Positions 8,569 to 15,747 of a stretch of DNA of 41,417 bases are shown here, piece after piece. The notes under the pieces are model-generated. The model saw only the letters and a list, made by a program, of their open reading frames with translations, was not told the origin of the DNA and searched no databases. This DNA is from an uncultured bacterium (GTDB taxonomy: Bacteria > Desulfobacterota > Binatia > UBA1149 > CAITLU01): the NCBI GenBank assembly GCA_903893315.1, contig CAITLU010000033.1, positions 1-41,417 of the forward strand, read 5' to 3'. Positions within the stretch are counted from its first letter, which is position 1, and the number at the start of each line of letters is the position of its first letter. Made by a program: the position numbers and the translations under genes.

Positions 8569-9039
8569 CTACTTATCCGCTTGGTGATCGGCGGCGGGAG
8601 ATGCCGCGGCCACCGCTGCGTTGAACCTGTCAACGCAACGTTGATGCACTTGGATATCTTGAATTTCGCCACAGTAGCTTGCCGCCGTTGCACCGTGTTC
8701 AAGTGCGCATCGTCCCCATGAGGCCTTCGTCAGCGTCCAGAAACACGCTTTCGCGATCTTCCGCTGGTAGGTTTCGGGCTTCGCTGGCTTCGTTGGCTTC
8801 GTTGTGCGCGTGTAACCGTAAGACTCCATGCACCGTTGATAGACGGAGCGATAAGAAAAGGGCGCGATGATCGACGGGTCGGTCTTGGATCGTAGGTCCG
8901 CATCCCGCTCGCACTGGTAGTCGAGCCGCCGGAACTCTGCCGTGTTGATGCCGCCGGGCTTGGTGAAATACATCTGACACCCCGCCGTCACGGACAACGC
9001 ACACAGCAACGCAACCAAGCGCAACGTGAAGCGGGCCAC
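8569..9039 (-). CDS. Lipoprotein of the element
   Basis: A 156-residue protein with a type II signal peptide: basic MARFTLRL, a hydrophobic run, then lipobox SVTAGC with Cys21 as the lipidated residue. The mature part has spaced cysteines and motifs such as EFRRLDYQCERDA and YQRCMESYGY, a pattern found in many small uncharacterised lipoproteins, then a Thr/Lys/Pro stretch. Function unknown. Lipoproteins in prophages and satellites often act in superinfection exclusion or as spanins; nothing here proves either. The start is GTG. Its ribosome-binding site AAGGA lies in the loop of a GGGGG/CCCCC inverted repeat (9040-9056), which could limit translation. It lies 44 bp downstream of the terminase-like gene on the same strand. 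Confidence 0.7.
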   Translation of the reverse strand: MARFTLRLVALLCALSVTAGCQMYFTKPGGINTAEFRRLDYQCERDADLRSKTDPSIIAPFSYRSVYQRCMESYGYTRTTKPTKPAKPETYQRKIAKACFWTLTKASWGRCALEHGATAASYCGEIQDIQVHQRCVDRFNAAVAAASPAADHQADK

Positions 9040-9083
9040 GGGGGCATCCTTCCCCCGCGCCCGCCTTGAGGCAACGGAGACGG

Positions 9084-9644
9084 CTATTCGTCGTCGTCGT
9101 TGGCCTGCCTAGCGCCCAGCGCGGTCCGCATCTCGGCCCGGGCCTGGATGAAGACCCTAAGCTCCCCGTTGGTCATCGCCTGCACGTCCAGGCTGGTGCC
9201 CTCGCCGATGCGAGCCACAAGCTCTTCGTGGGTGAGCTGCTCCGGCGGGCGGTCGTCCCTGACTCGCTTGGCCTCGCGGGCTTGGATCTCCTTGGCGTCA
9301 CCGTAGTCCTCGCGGCATCGCTTGGAGAGAAGCCAGGCGCCTGCTCGCCAGTCCTCTTGCACGGCGGCGGCCACGGTCTGCTCGATGCCAGCCAGGAACA
9401 CGGCCTCGGCGATCTCGAAGGCCTCGAACGTCGAGACGTAGGGCTCGCGGCCTTGCCTCGCCCGCTCGCGCCAGCGCTCGAACGTCGTCGAGGCGACGCC
9501 CAACGCGGCGGCGGCGCGACGGATGGAAGCTCCGCGAAGGACAAGTTCCCTGATGCCCTCGGCCATTGCAGGCGTCAGCCCCGTAGGGCGTCCAGGCAGG
9601 TACTCCCACGCGCGAGGCTCGGGAAGGTAGGCGGCGTTGGCCAC
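9084..9644 (-). CDS. HTH protein resembling a phage terminase small subunit
   Basis: A 186-residue protein. Residues about 24-62 form a helix-turn-helix (GASIRRAAAALGVASTTFER). They are followed by a helical region containing EDWRAGAWLLSKRCREDYG (97-115), a Trp-rich signature I associate with phage small-terminase-like DNA-binding proteins. The C-terminal part is charged and ends NDDDE. In phages this subunit recognises packaging sites and is followed by a large terminase gene; none is present here. In phage-inducible chromosomal islands a lone small terminase redirects packaging to the satellite genome. A general transcription regulator is the main alternative. Start GTG at 9644; the 133-bp gap to the ankyrin gene is a divergent promoter region. 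Confidence 0.55.
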   Translation of the reverse strand: MANAAYLPEPRAWEYLPGRPTGLTPAMAEGIRELVLRGASIRRAAAALGVASTTFERWRERARQGREPYVSTFEAFEIAEAVFLAGIEQTVAAAVQEDWRAGAWLLSKRCREDYGDAKEIQAREAKRVRDDRPPEQLTHEELVARIGEGTSLDVQAMTNGELRVFIQARAEMRTALGARQANDDDE

Positions 9645-9777
9645 GGCGACAGTGTACCGCTGCTAGGTGCGCGTGCGCCAGAATCAACCATAGAGCCGGG
9701 GCGTTGTGGAGCTTTCTACAGTGCTTCTCGGCTCCTGGTGTTTGCCTCAATGCCGTCGGGGGTGAACGCTGCTCAAC

Positions 9778-11514
9778 ATGAGAGCCATCGCTGTCGCGAT
9801 CCTGGCGGCCCTGGTTGGCTGCACGCCCGCCCCGCCCGGTCATCCAACAATCTCGCTGTCGGACGCGGCGAAGGCGGGGAACGTCGAACAGGTGAAGGCG
9901 CACCTCTACTGGTGCCGCAAGGAAAGCAGCTGCGATGTGAACGGCGTCGACAAGGACGGCCTGCCGCCCCTGCAATGGGCTGCGGGCAACGCGCACGCGG
10001 ACGTCGCCGCGCTGCTGCTCAACGCTGGTGCAGAAGTAGACGCTCGCAACAAGAACGGCTGGACGTCCCTGCATCAGGCTGCGTTTGGAGGTCACGCTGA
10101 GGTTGCAAAGGTTCTTCTCGACGGCGGTGCAGACGTAAACGCGCTCAACAAGGATGCCGAAACGCCGCTGCACGCGGCTGCGGTTGGCGGTCAAGCTGAG
10201 GTCGCCAAGGTTCTTCTCGACGCCCATGCGGACTTGAACACCCGCGACAAGGATGGCTCCGCACCCCTGCATCAGGCTGCGTTTGGAGGTCACGCTGAGG
10301 TTGCAAAGGTTCTTCTCGACGGCGGTGCAGACGTAAACGCCCATGGCGCGAGTGGAGTGACGCCGCTGCACGCGGCTGCTCACGCGGGGCACGCGGACGT
10401 CGCCGCGCTGCTGCTCAACGCTGGTGCAGAAGTAGACGCTCGCAAAGAGAGTGGCGCGACGCCCCTGCTCTTGGCCGCGTTAGAGGGCCACGCCGACATC
10501 GTCAAGCTTCTGCTCGGCGCTGGTGCAGACGTAGACGCTCACGATTCTACGGGCGGAACGCTCCTGCACTTCGCTGCGGCGAAGGGCTACGCTGATGTTG
10601 CCAAGCTCTTGCTGGACGCTGGTGCCGACGCGAACGCGCGCGATAAGCATGGCACGACGCCCGCACAATGGGCTGCGGCCGCAGGTCACGCAGACGTGGG
10701 TAAGCTACTGCTCGACGCCGGTGCAAACGCGAGCGCCCGCGCCGAGGACGACGCGACACCGCCGATGTCTGCGCAGGCGAGGCTTTTCGTGGATGCACGC
10801 GCAGCATACCAACGCGGGGATTTTGCCGAAGCGATTAGGGGATTTCGCGAGGCCGCGGAGCAAGGCGAACCGTACGCAAGTTTGGCGCTTGGCATCATGT
10901 ACGACGACGGGCACGGCGTGACGCAGGACTACGCCGAGGCGGTCAAGTGGTATCGCAAGGCCGCAGAGCAAGGCGTAGCGGACGCGCAAGCTAACCTCGG
11001 CATCATGTACGACGACGGCCACGGCGTGACGCAGGACTACGCCGAGGCGGTCAAGTGGTATCGCAAGGCCGCAGAGCAAGGGAGTGCGCTAGCGCAATAC
11101 GCCCTCGGCCGCATGTACAACATGGAGCGGGGAGTCCCGCAAGATTACGCCGAAGCGGTCAAGTGGTACCGCAAAGCAGCGGAGCAGGGCCTACAAATAG
11201 CGCAGACTAACCTCGGCGTGATGTACGGCCAGGGGCACGGCGTGCCGCAAGATTACGCCGAAGCGGTCAAGTGGTACCGCAAAGCAGCGGAGCAGGGCAA
11301 CGCGTTGGGGCAACATGTCCTCGGTGTGATGTACGACCAAGGGCGCGGCGTGCCGCAGGACTATGTGCAAGCGCACAAGTGGCTAAATTTAGCGGTAGCG
11401 GCCGGTGATGCGAGCGCCCTCAAGGTCCGGGACGACCTTGCAGGGCGTATGACCCGGGAGCAGATCGCCGAGGCGCAGAAGCTCGCCCGCGATTGGAAGC
11501 CGAACGCTCAATAG
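9778..11514 (+). CDS. Ankyrin-repeat and Sel1-repeat lipoprotein
   Basis: A 578-residue protein. A short lipoprotein signal peptide ends ALVGC (Cys15), followed by TPAPPGH. Residues about 28-330 carry nine ankyrin repeats of 33 residues (the first divergent), with the consensus HADVAKLLLDAGADVNA. Residues about 345-550 carry a TPR-like helical pair and then five Sel1 repeats of 36 residues with the near-invariant DYAEAVKWYRKAAEQG. Both repeat types bind other proteins, so this is an envelope-anchored scaffold or inhibitor, probably periplasmic. It is the only plus-strand gene in the element and sits between the replication block and the terminase-like gene, a usual place for cargo. Identical internal DNA repeats show recent duplication or gene conversion. 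Host-interaction, immunity or anti-phage roles are possible but unproven. Confidence 0.9.
   Translation: MRAIAVAILAALVGCTPAPPGHPTISLSDAAKAGNVEQVKAHLYWCRKESSCDVNGVDKDGLPPLQWAAGNAHADVAALLLNAGAEVDARNKNGWTSLHQAAFGGHAEVAKVLLDGGADVNALNKDAETPLHAAAVGGQAEVAKVLLDAHADLNTRDKDGSAPLHQAAFGGHAEVAKVLLDGGADVNAHGASGVTPLHAAAHAGHADVAALLLNAGAEVDARKESGATPLLLAALEGHADIVKLLLGAGADVDAHDSTGGTLLHFAAAKGYADVAKLLLDAGADANARDKHGTTPAQWAAAAGHADVGKLLLDAGANASARAEDDATPPMSAQARLFVDARAAYQRGDFAEAIRGFREAAEQGEPYASLALGIMYDDGHGVTQDYAEAVKWYRKAAEQGVADAQANLGIMYDDGHGVTQDYAEAVKWYRKAAEQGSALAQYALGRMYNMERGVPQDYAEAVKWYRKAAEQGLQIAQTNLGVMYGQGHGVPQDYAEAVKWYRKAAEQGNALGQHVLGVMYDQGRGVPQDYVQAHKWLNLAVAAGDASALKVRDDLAGRMTREQIAEAQKLARDWKPNAQ
9993..10049 (+). 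repeat. 57-bp ankyrin-unit repeat, copy 1
   Basis: Identical to 10389-10445. The two copies are 396 bp apart, exactly four 33-residue ankyrin units, so the repeat is in frame. It shows recent unit duplication or conversion. Confidence 0.9.
10067..10142 (+). repeat. 76-bp ankyrin-unit repeat, copy 1
   Basis: Identical over 76 bp to 10265-10340, 198 bp away (two ankyrin units). Synonymous positions are identical too, which points to a recent event rather than protein-level selection. Confidence 0.92.
10265..10340 (+). repeat. 76-bp ankyrin-unit repeat, copy 2
   Basis: Second copy of the 76-bp repeat at 10067-10142; the sequences diverge immediately after the shared block. Confidence 0.92.
10389..10445 (+). 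repeat. 57-bp ankyrin-unit repeat, copy 2
   Basis: Second copy of the 57-bp block at 9993-10049, in the same reading frame. Confidence 0.9.
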
Positions 11515-11572
11515 TGAGTTCCACCGGCATCCGTCGCCGCGCAGACCTCGCCCGCCGTCGTAGCTCCACCGA

Positions 11573-11845
11573 TCAGCGCACCCGGGCGCTCTCACGCCAG
11601 TGCAGGTGCCCGGTTGCCGGGTCTTCCCACCAGCAGTCGCCGCACCAACGCCACGACGGGTCGGGCTTAGCGGGCTCAGGCAAGGACAGCCACGCGAGGA
11701 TCTCGGCCCGATGCTCGCGGATCTGGGCGGCCAGCGCCGCAGTCGGTGCCGGCTCGGCGTAGAGCTTGCCGCCGTCGGTCGTGACAGCGACGCCTTCGAG
11801 GCTGGCCTTGGCGAGCGCCATCAAGGCCGGCCTGGCTAGGGTCAC
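11573..11845 (-). CDS. Small TubC_N-like protein coupled to the DUF3631 gene
   Basis: A 90-residue protein. Residues about 10-52 (ASLEGVAVTTDGGKLYAEP, then AALAAQIREHRAEILAWL) follow the pattern of the TubC N-terminal docking domain: a short helix, a beta-hairpin and two helices ending in a hydrophobic Leu-rich stretch. The C-terminal part holds WCGDCWW, a possible two-cysteine metal knuckle. Its GTG start overlaps the stop of the upstream ATPase gene (GTGA), so it is translationally coupled to it. The TubC_N match is by eye. A role as an adaptor of the primase-ATPase pair is inference from coupling. Confidence 0.6.
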   Translation of the reverse strand: MTLARPALMALAKASLEGVAVTTDGGKLYAEPAPTAALAAQIREHRAEILAWLSLPEPAKPDPSWRWCGDCWWEDPATGHLHWRESARVR

Positions 11846-13554
11846 AGCTCAACCCTCGATCTCTTCGGCGCGGCCTCCGGCTCGGCGCCGGCCCGCCCGG
11901 CCCTGAAGGCGTCGAAGTTGGCGCGGCTCTGCGGGAGGTCGAAGGCGCCTTGAGCGTCACGCTCATCCCCTGCCCCCGTTCTAGCCGCTCCAGCGCGACT
12001 AGAGCCTAAATCGCCTGAGAAGCTGGGCGCGGTTGGGGCTTTGCCCGACCCGCTTCCGCGCTCAGGATTTTCCGCGTTTTTCGCTGGAATCGCGGAGGCG
12101 CGGACAGAATGGGGGGCCGGGGGTGGCTCGCCCTCTTGCGCCCCCGGCTCGCTTTCAGGCTCGGCGTCCGGGTTCACGTAGGACGCCCATGCGGCCGTGA
12201 AGGCTTCGCGCCTGTACCCTTTCAGCTTCACGCCGCTGGCGACCGTCAGGTCCTTGCTGAAGATCCCGTAGGGCTTCAGCAGCTTCGCCAACGCTCGATC
12301 GTCCAGGCCGCGGCCCTTGTTCCACCGAGGCCACGGAGATTCGAGGTCGAGCTTCAGCGCGTTCAACAGATCGGCCGTGGCGAGTCGCTCATGGGGTATC
12401 GTGAGCGGTCGGCCGTCACGGCCCGTGTAGAAGACTGCCTTGATGTCGGCCAGGATTCGCCCGGCCGCCGTGTCGTCGTTGGCGTCTCGGCCGCCAGACA
12501 GCGCGCGTGCCGCATCCCTCGCGCGCTTGGGCCAGTCGCCGCCCAGTACCTTGGCCACGGCGAAGAGAGGTGCCCAGCTGTCGGCCGCACGGTCGTCCAG
12601 AAACCCCGGTCTCTCGGCCTCGAATGCCGCGTTGGTCAGCGCATCCAGATTGTAGGCGGCCCACTTCGCTTCGCGCTCTCCCAGTTTCCACGCCCTCGCA
12701 AACCAACCTCGCCCCTTCTTCTGTATTTTGTGCCCCACGGGCTTTCGCTGCATCGGGATGGGGATGGATCTGTCGGCCATCGTATCGGGCAGGGAACCGA
12801 TGCCGGCGATTACATAGGGGGCGAAGCAGTTGAACGCCTTGACCGCGTTGTCCTCACCCACGCAGCGAAGCGACTTCCCGCCTCGCCGGTACCCTGCGTT
12901 CAAGGTTCCGATCAGGTCGGCGTTGTCTTTGGACTTGGCAAACACCTTGTCGGCCTCGTCGATTAGGACCGTGGGCCTGCTTGAATCTATGAGCCGGAAG
13001 AGTGACGGACCGGACGCGCCCGTGCATGACACCGGCCTGGCGCACAGGGGTTCCAACAGATCCATCATTGCGCTCTTGCCGCAGCGCCTCAGCGGGCTGG
13101 TCAGGTTCAGATACGGCGCGATATCGAAGGCGTCCAAGACCGAAGCGTGGGAGTGTATCGCCCACAGCGTTGCCGCGATGGCCGCGTGCGGCGGAAGGTA
13201 GAGGTGAGCGGCGAGAAGATCCGCGATCTCGGTTGCCAGCGCGGTGCCGTCCACGGTTTCGGTGGCGAGTTCGTGGGCCTTGACCAACTCCTGCTCTGGC
13301 TCGCTATTGCCGCCCTTCTCGGCCTTGCCGGCAAGTTCGGCCTTCGTCATTCCGAGCGCGGCGGCGACCTGCCTGCACGTGAGTTGCCTCTCTTTCTTGC
13401 CGAGGCTCTCCCACGCGGCCCATGCGGCGGTCTTGTCGCCGGTCAGTCCCGACTTCTTGGCGGCCTCGGCCATCGCGACCACGTCGTCGGCCGTGATCGG
13501 CTTCGCGGCCTGCTCTGCGTCGTGGAACTTCTTCTCGTCGTCCTTGGTGCTCAT
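11842..13554 (-). CDS. DUF3631-type ATPase of the element's replication block
   Basis: A 570-residue protein. The N-terminal 100 residues are helical and charged. Residues about 105-380 look like the DUF3631 P-loop domain: a modified Walker A SPLRRCGKS (153-161), Walker B TVLIDEADK (195-203) and later ADRSIPIPMQRK, a sensor-like arginine stretch. Residues about 380-460 are a folded tail (GRPLTIPHERLATADLLNAL). The last 110 are Pro/Ala/Gly-rich and probably disordered. DUF3631 proteins are commonly found next to CHC2/Toprim primases in mobile elements and probably act as a helicase or initiator partner; the biochemical function is not established. It overlaps the primase stop by ATGA and has AAGGA upstream. 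The small TubC_N-like gene follows by a GTGA overlap. Confidence 0.75.
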   Translation of the reverse strand: MSTKDDEKKFHDAEQAAKPITADDVVAMAEAAKKSGLTGDKTAAWAAWESLGKKERQLTCRQVAAALGMTKAELAGKAEKGGNSEPEQELVKAHELATETVDGTALATEIADLLAAHLYLPPHAAIAATLWAIHSHASVLDAFDIAPYLNLTSPLRRCGKSAMMDLLEPLCARPVSCTGASGPSLFRLIDSSRPTVLIDEADKVFAKSKDNADLIGTLNAGYRRGGKSLRCVGEDNAVKAFNCFAPYVIAGIGSLPDTMADRSIPIPMQRKPVGHKIQKKGRGWFARAWKLGEREAKWAAYNLDALTNAAFEAERPGFLDDRAADSWAPLFAVAKVLGGDWPKRARDAARALSGGRDANDDTAAGRILADIKAVFYTGRDGRPLTIPHERLATADLLNALKLDLESPWPRWNKGRGLDDRALAKLLKPYGIFSKDLTVASGVKLKGYRREAFTAAWASYVNPDAEPESEPGAQEGEPPPAPHSVRASAIPAKNAENPERGSGSGKAPTAPSFSGDLGSSRAGAARTGAGDERDAQGAFDLPQSRANFDAFRAGRAGAEPEAAPKRSRVEL

Positions 13555-14483
13555 CGTTCGATTCCTTCCAGGCAGTGCGCCTCGATCAGTAGTTGGCGCA
13601 GGTCGTCGAGGCTCAGGCCCTCGGGCAGCTCATCGGCAAGATCGAATCCGCTCGGCATCGCAGGCGACGGTCGCACCACGAGCAGCGCGACCCCCTGCAC
13701 CGCGAGAATTGCGGCAACGTCGCGAGCGTAGCGGTAGCCGGCAGCGTCGTTGTCAGGCCAGAGAACGACGCGCCGGCTTGCCTTGATCGGCGTCCAGTCC
13801 GTAGAGCGAGCCGCCGAAGATCCGCCCATCGAGGTGATGCACGCGAAGTCGCGAAAGGTCCGGTGTGCAGCGTCGCAAGCCTTCTCGCCCTCAGTGATCA
13901 ACACGGGGTCGAGACTGCGTGAGAGCAGCCCGAGAAGTCCGTAGAGCGGCCGTGGAGCGACGATTGCCTTCGCTTCCCACCGTCGGTCGCGCACGCACCA
14001 ACGCCACGAACGAAAGCCGACCTTGCGACCGTCGCTGTCGTCGAGGCGGTCTTGAAATCCCAACGTGCGCCCGCTCGCGTCGGTGTAATGCCAGCGTCCA
14101 CCGAGCGCGGGATAGCGAGGCGGTTCGCCTGCGCCTGGCGGTGATGGCCGCGTCGGTGGTTCGGGTCTGCGATTCACCGGCCTAGACGGTATTGAGGCAG
14201 GGAGCGGCGCGCCGTCGTCGAGTGCAGCGACGGCTTCGGGAAACGATCCACCGCGAAGTGCGATCCACAACGCGAAGATGTCACCGCCTTTCCATCCGCA
14301 TCCGAAGCAGCGAAACGTGTGCGTGAGAACGTTCCAGTCCATCGAGGCGTCGCCGTCTTCGTGGAGCGGACAGCACGCCTTCCAGGAAGAACCTCGGCGT
14401 TTGAAGTCTAGGCCGAGGTGCGACTGCGCGAGTTCACGGCCTCGGCTACGCAAGTAGGCGATGCGATCGGGGGATGTCTGCAT
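13551..14483 (-). CDS. CHC2 zinc-finger/Toprim primase
   Basis: A DnaG-like primase of 310 residues. The zinc-binding CHC2 finger is near the N-terminus: CPLH (C38, H41) and FRCFGCGWKGGD (C59, C62). A Pro-rich linker follows, then a Toprim domain with the catalytic glutamate in LITEGEKACDAA (E199) and the metal-binding aspartates in VVLWPDNDAAG (D243, D245). It is shorter than chromosomal DnaG and lacks the DnaB-binding C-terminus, as expected for element primases. The frame extends to a GTG at 14510, but the ATG at 14483 has GAGGAAG at good spacing and is preferred. Its stop overlaps the ATPase start (ATGA). With that ATPase it is the autonomous replication module. Confidence 0.85.
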   Translation of the reverse strand: MQTSPDRIAYLRSRGRELAQSHLGLDFKRRGSSWKACCPLHEDGDASMDWNVLTHTFRCFGCGWKGGDIFALWIALRGGSFPEAVAALDDGAPLPASIPSRPVNRRPEPPTRPSPPGAGEPPRYPALGGRWHYTDASGRTLGFQDRLDDSDGRKVGFRSWRWCVRDRRWEAKAIVAPRPLYGLLGLLSRSLDPVLITEGEKACDAAHRTFRDFACITSMGGSSAARSTDWTPIKASRRVVLWPDNDAAGYRYARDVAAILAVQGVALLVVRPSPAMPSGFDLADELPEGLSLDDLRQLLIEAHCLEGIER

Positions 14484-14601
14484 GGGTGCTTCCTCTTCAA
14501 GGTTGAGCACCCGGACTTGTGGGGTTTTCAGCGCGGCGCGCTTGTGGCAAGATCGCAGTTCCTCGTGTCAGAACCCTCGATGCCTAGCGCGTCGAACTAA
14601 G

Positions 14602-14624
14602 CGCCGCCCTTCGTCCGGGCGGCG
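14602..14624 (-). terminator. Hairpin downstream of the AlpA-like gene
   Basis: A perfect 8-bp GC-rich inverted repeat (CGCCGCCC/GGGCGGCG) with a 7-nt loop begins 3 bp after the alpA-like stop. There is no clear T-tract, so it may attenuate rather than fully terminate transcription into the primase gene. Confidence 0.45.
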
Positions 14625-14626
14625 TA

Positions 14627-14908
14627 TTAGTTCTTGGTGTCGGCGGTTGCGGCCTGCTCGCCCATGCGGGCAAGCAACTCGCGAATCTGCTCGACCGGCC
14701 ATGCGCGAACGCGTGGCGCTATCAGCACGCCGCGCGGAAACTCGCCGCTCTTGACCCCGGAGTACCAGCGCGTTCGCCCAAGCGGCAGGACGCCGACGCG
14801 GCCTTTCTCGGTGATGATAGATCGGACCCGGACAAACCCTTCGGCCGGTAGTGGCAGCGGCCGCGTTCGTACTTGGGCGGGGATGTTCTCTGGCGTGTTC
14901 TTTTCCAT
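14627..14908 (-). CDS. AlpA-like excisionase/regulator
   Basis: A 93-residue protein whose second half matches the AlpA/MerR-like winged-helix pattern: VGVLPLGRTRWYSGVKSGEF, then PRGVLIAPRVRAWPVEQIRELLARM. The WYSGVKSGEFP segment matches the consensus Y-x-x-x-x-x-G-x-FP and the RAW segment matches its DNA-binding wing. AlpA proteins activate integrase or excision and control replication genes in P4-like and PICI satellites. The N-terminal 35 residues form an extra extension. No strong ribosome-binding site precedes the ATG. It is the first gene after the integrase block and is followed by a hairpin. Confidence 0.75.
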   Translation of the reverse strand: MEKNTPENIPAQVRTRPLPLPAEGFVRVRSIITEKGRVGVLPLGRTRWYSGVKSGEFPRGVLIAPRVRAWPVEQIRELLARMGEQAATADTKN

Positions 14909-14946
14909 GCGCCGGTTAAAGCACGCAGGGGGAAGGCGACCTTATT

Positions 14947-14976
14947 GTCACTCGGGACGCGCCATGCCCGAATGAC
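14947..14976. promoter_or_regulatory. Inverted repeat upstream of the AlpA-like gene
   Basis: GTCACTCGGG (14947-14956) and CCCGAATGAC (14967-14976) form a 10-bp inverted repeat with one mismatch (a G-U pair in minus-strand RNA) and a 10-bp spacer. It fills the 83-bp gap between the integrase operon's last gene and alpA. It could be a repressor operator for the alpA promoter or the terminator of the integrase operon. Confidence 0.4.
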
Positions 14977-14991
14977 TATGCGGGAAAACGG

Positions 14992-15747
14992 CTACGCTTT
15001 GAGCACTCGGCGCTTTTTGAGGGCATTTCCTACCGCGTTGGTGACAGCCTCTAGGCGCCGCATGAAGGACTTGGGCGACGGGTTGGGGTCGCCGTCAAAC
15101 ATCAACAGCGCGTAGGTGGCGAAGCGAGTGAAGTCCGTTTCGACAGCCTTGCCGTCAAACCCGCGTGCGTGGGTGACTATCTCATGGCCCGGAGCAGCCA
15201 ACCAGATGAATTCGAGGTGACACAGCGCGACATGGATCGGATCGGCGCGATAGCCCCTCACCTCCGCCGCTTTCGCCAAAGCTTCCAGGTGCGTGAGCGC
15301 GTCCACCTCGCGTCGCAGGTCTTCGGTCCGTCGCTGCCCCATCGCCTTGAGTGACGCGAGTTGGACATCCCCCGACGCTTGCTCGTCGAAGTCGTCAGGC
15401 CTCGCCGTCACCTCAGCAAGCACGGTCTGCTCAATGTCGGCGTAGACGCCGCTGTCGCCCAGCAGGTCGGCGGCCTTGCGCAGATAGCCCGCGAGCGCGC
15501 TCATGTCTCGCCTTCTCTGCTTAACCAAGCCGCGGGCCGCAACGTCAAGGTCGTAGGCGTAACGGTCTGCGGTGTAGATCAACCTGACGTATGCATCGGC
15601 CCATTGCGGGTCGTACCTGTCGCCCCACCCGGCCAGCGCCAGGACTCGCTCAGTGTCGCTAATCAAATCCGCAGGGTTGGCGGTGTAATAGTTGCCCGCT
15701 GCCCTGGCGCGCGCCCGCAGAGTCTTGCGCGGCTGTCGCTCTTTCAC
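14992..15747 (-). CDS. Unknown protein translationally coupled to the integrase
   Basis: A 251-residue, mostly helical, basic protein with no family that I recognise. The N-terminus is Arg/Lys-rich (ERQPRKTLRARARAA) and the C-terminus ends ALKKRRVLKA. The middle has a charged, coiled-coil-like stretch (GQRRTEDLRREVDALTHLEA). No signal peptide or membrane segment is seen. Its GTG start overlaps the integrase stop (GTGA), so both are made from one mRNA, which suggests a role in integration or excision, or in control of integrase. The basic ends would suit nucleic-acid binding. Function unknown. Confidence 0.7.
   Translation of the reverse strand: MKERQPRKTLRARARAAGNYYTANPADLISDTERVLALAGWGDRYDPQWADAYVRLIYTADRYAYDLDVAARGLVKQRRRDMSALAGYLRKAADLLGDSGVYADIEQTVLAEVTARPDDFDEQASGDVQLASLKAMGQRRTEDLRREVDALTHLEALAKAAEVRGYRADPIHVALCHLEFIWLAAPGHEIVTHARGFDGKAVETDFTRFATYALLMFDGDPNPSPKSFMRRLEAVTNAVGNALKKRRVLKA

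Noticed and set aside
7737-8702. Minus-strand frame of 321 residues crossing the element boundary
   Set aside because: It overlaps the acyl-CoA synthetase and the attachment repeat and has no family similarity.
9298-10392. Minus-strand frame of 364 residues across the terminase-like and ankyrin genes
   Set aside because: Low-complexity VQVRMGVEKNLGD-like repeats simply mirror the ankyrin repeats on the other strand.
9993-11400. CRISPR-like array
   Set aside because: The repeats are in-frame ankyrin and Sel1 units with no spacer structure, and there are no cas genes.
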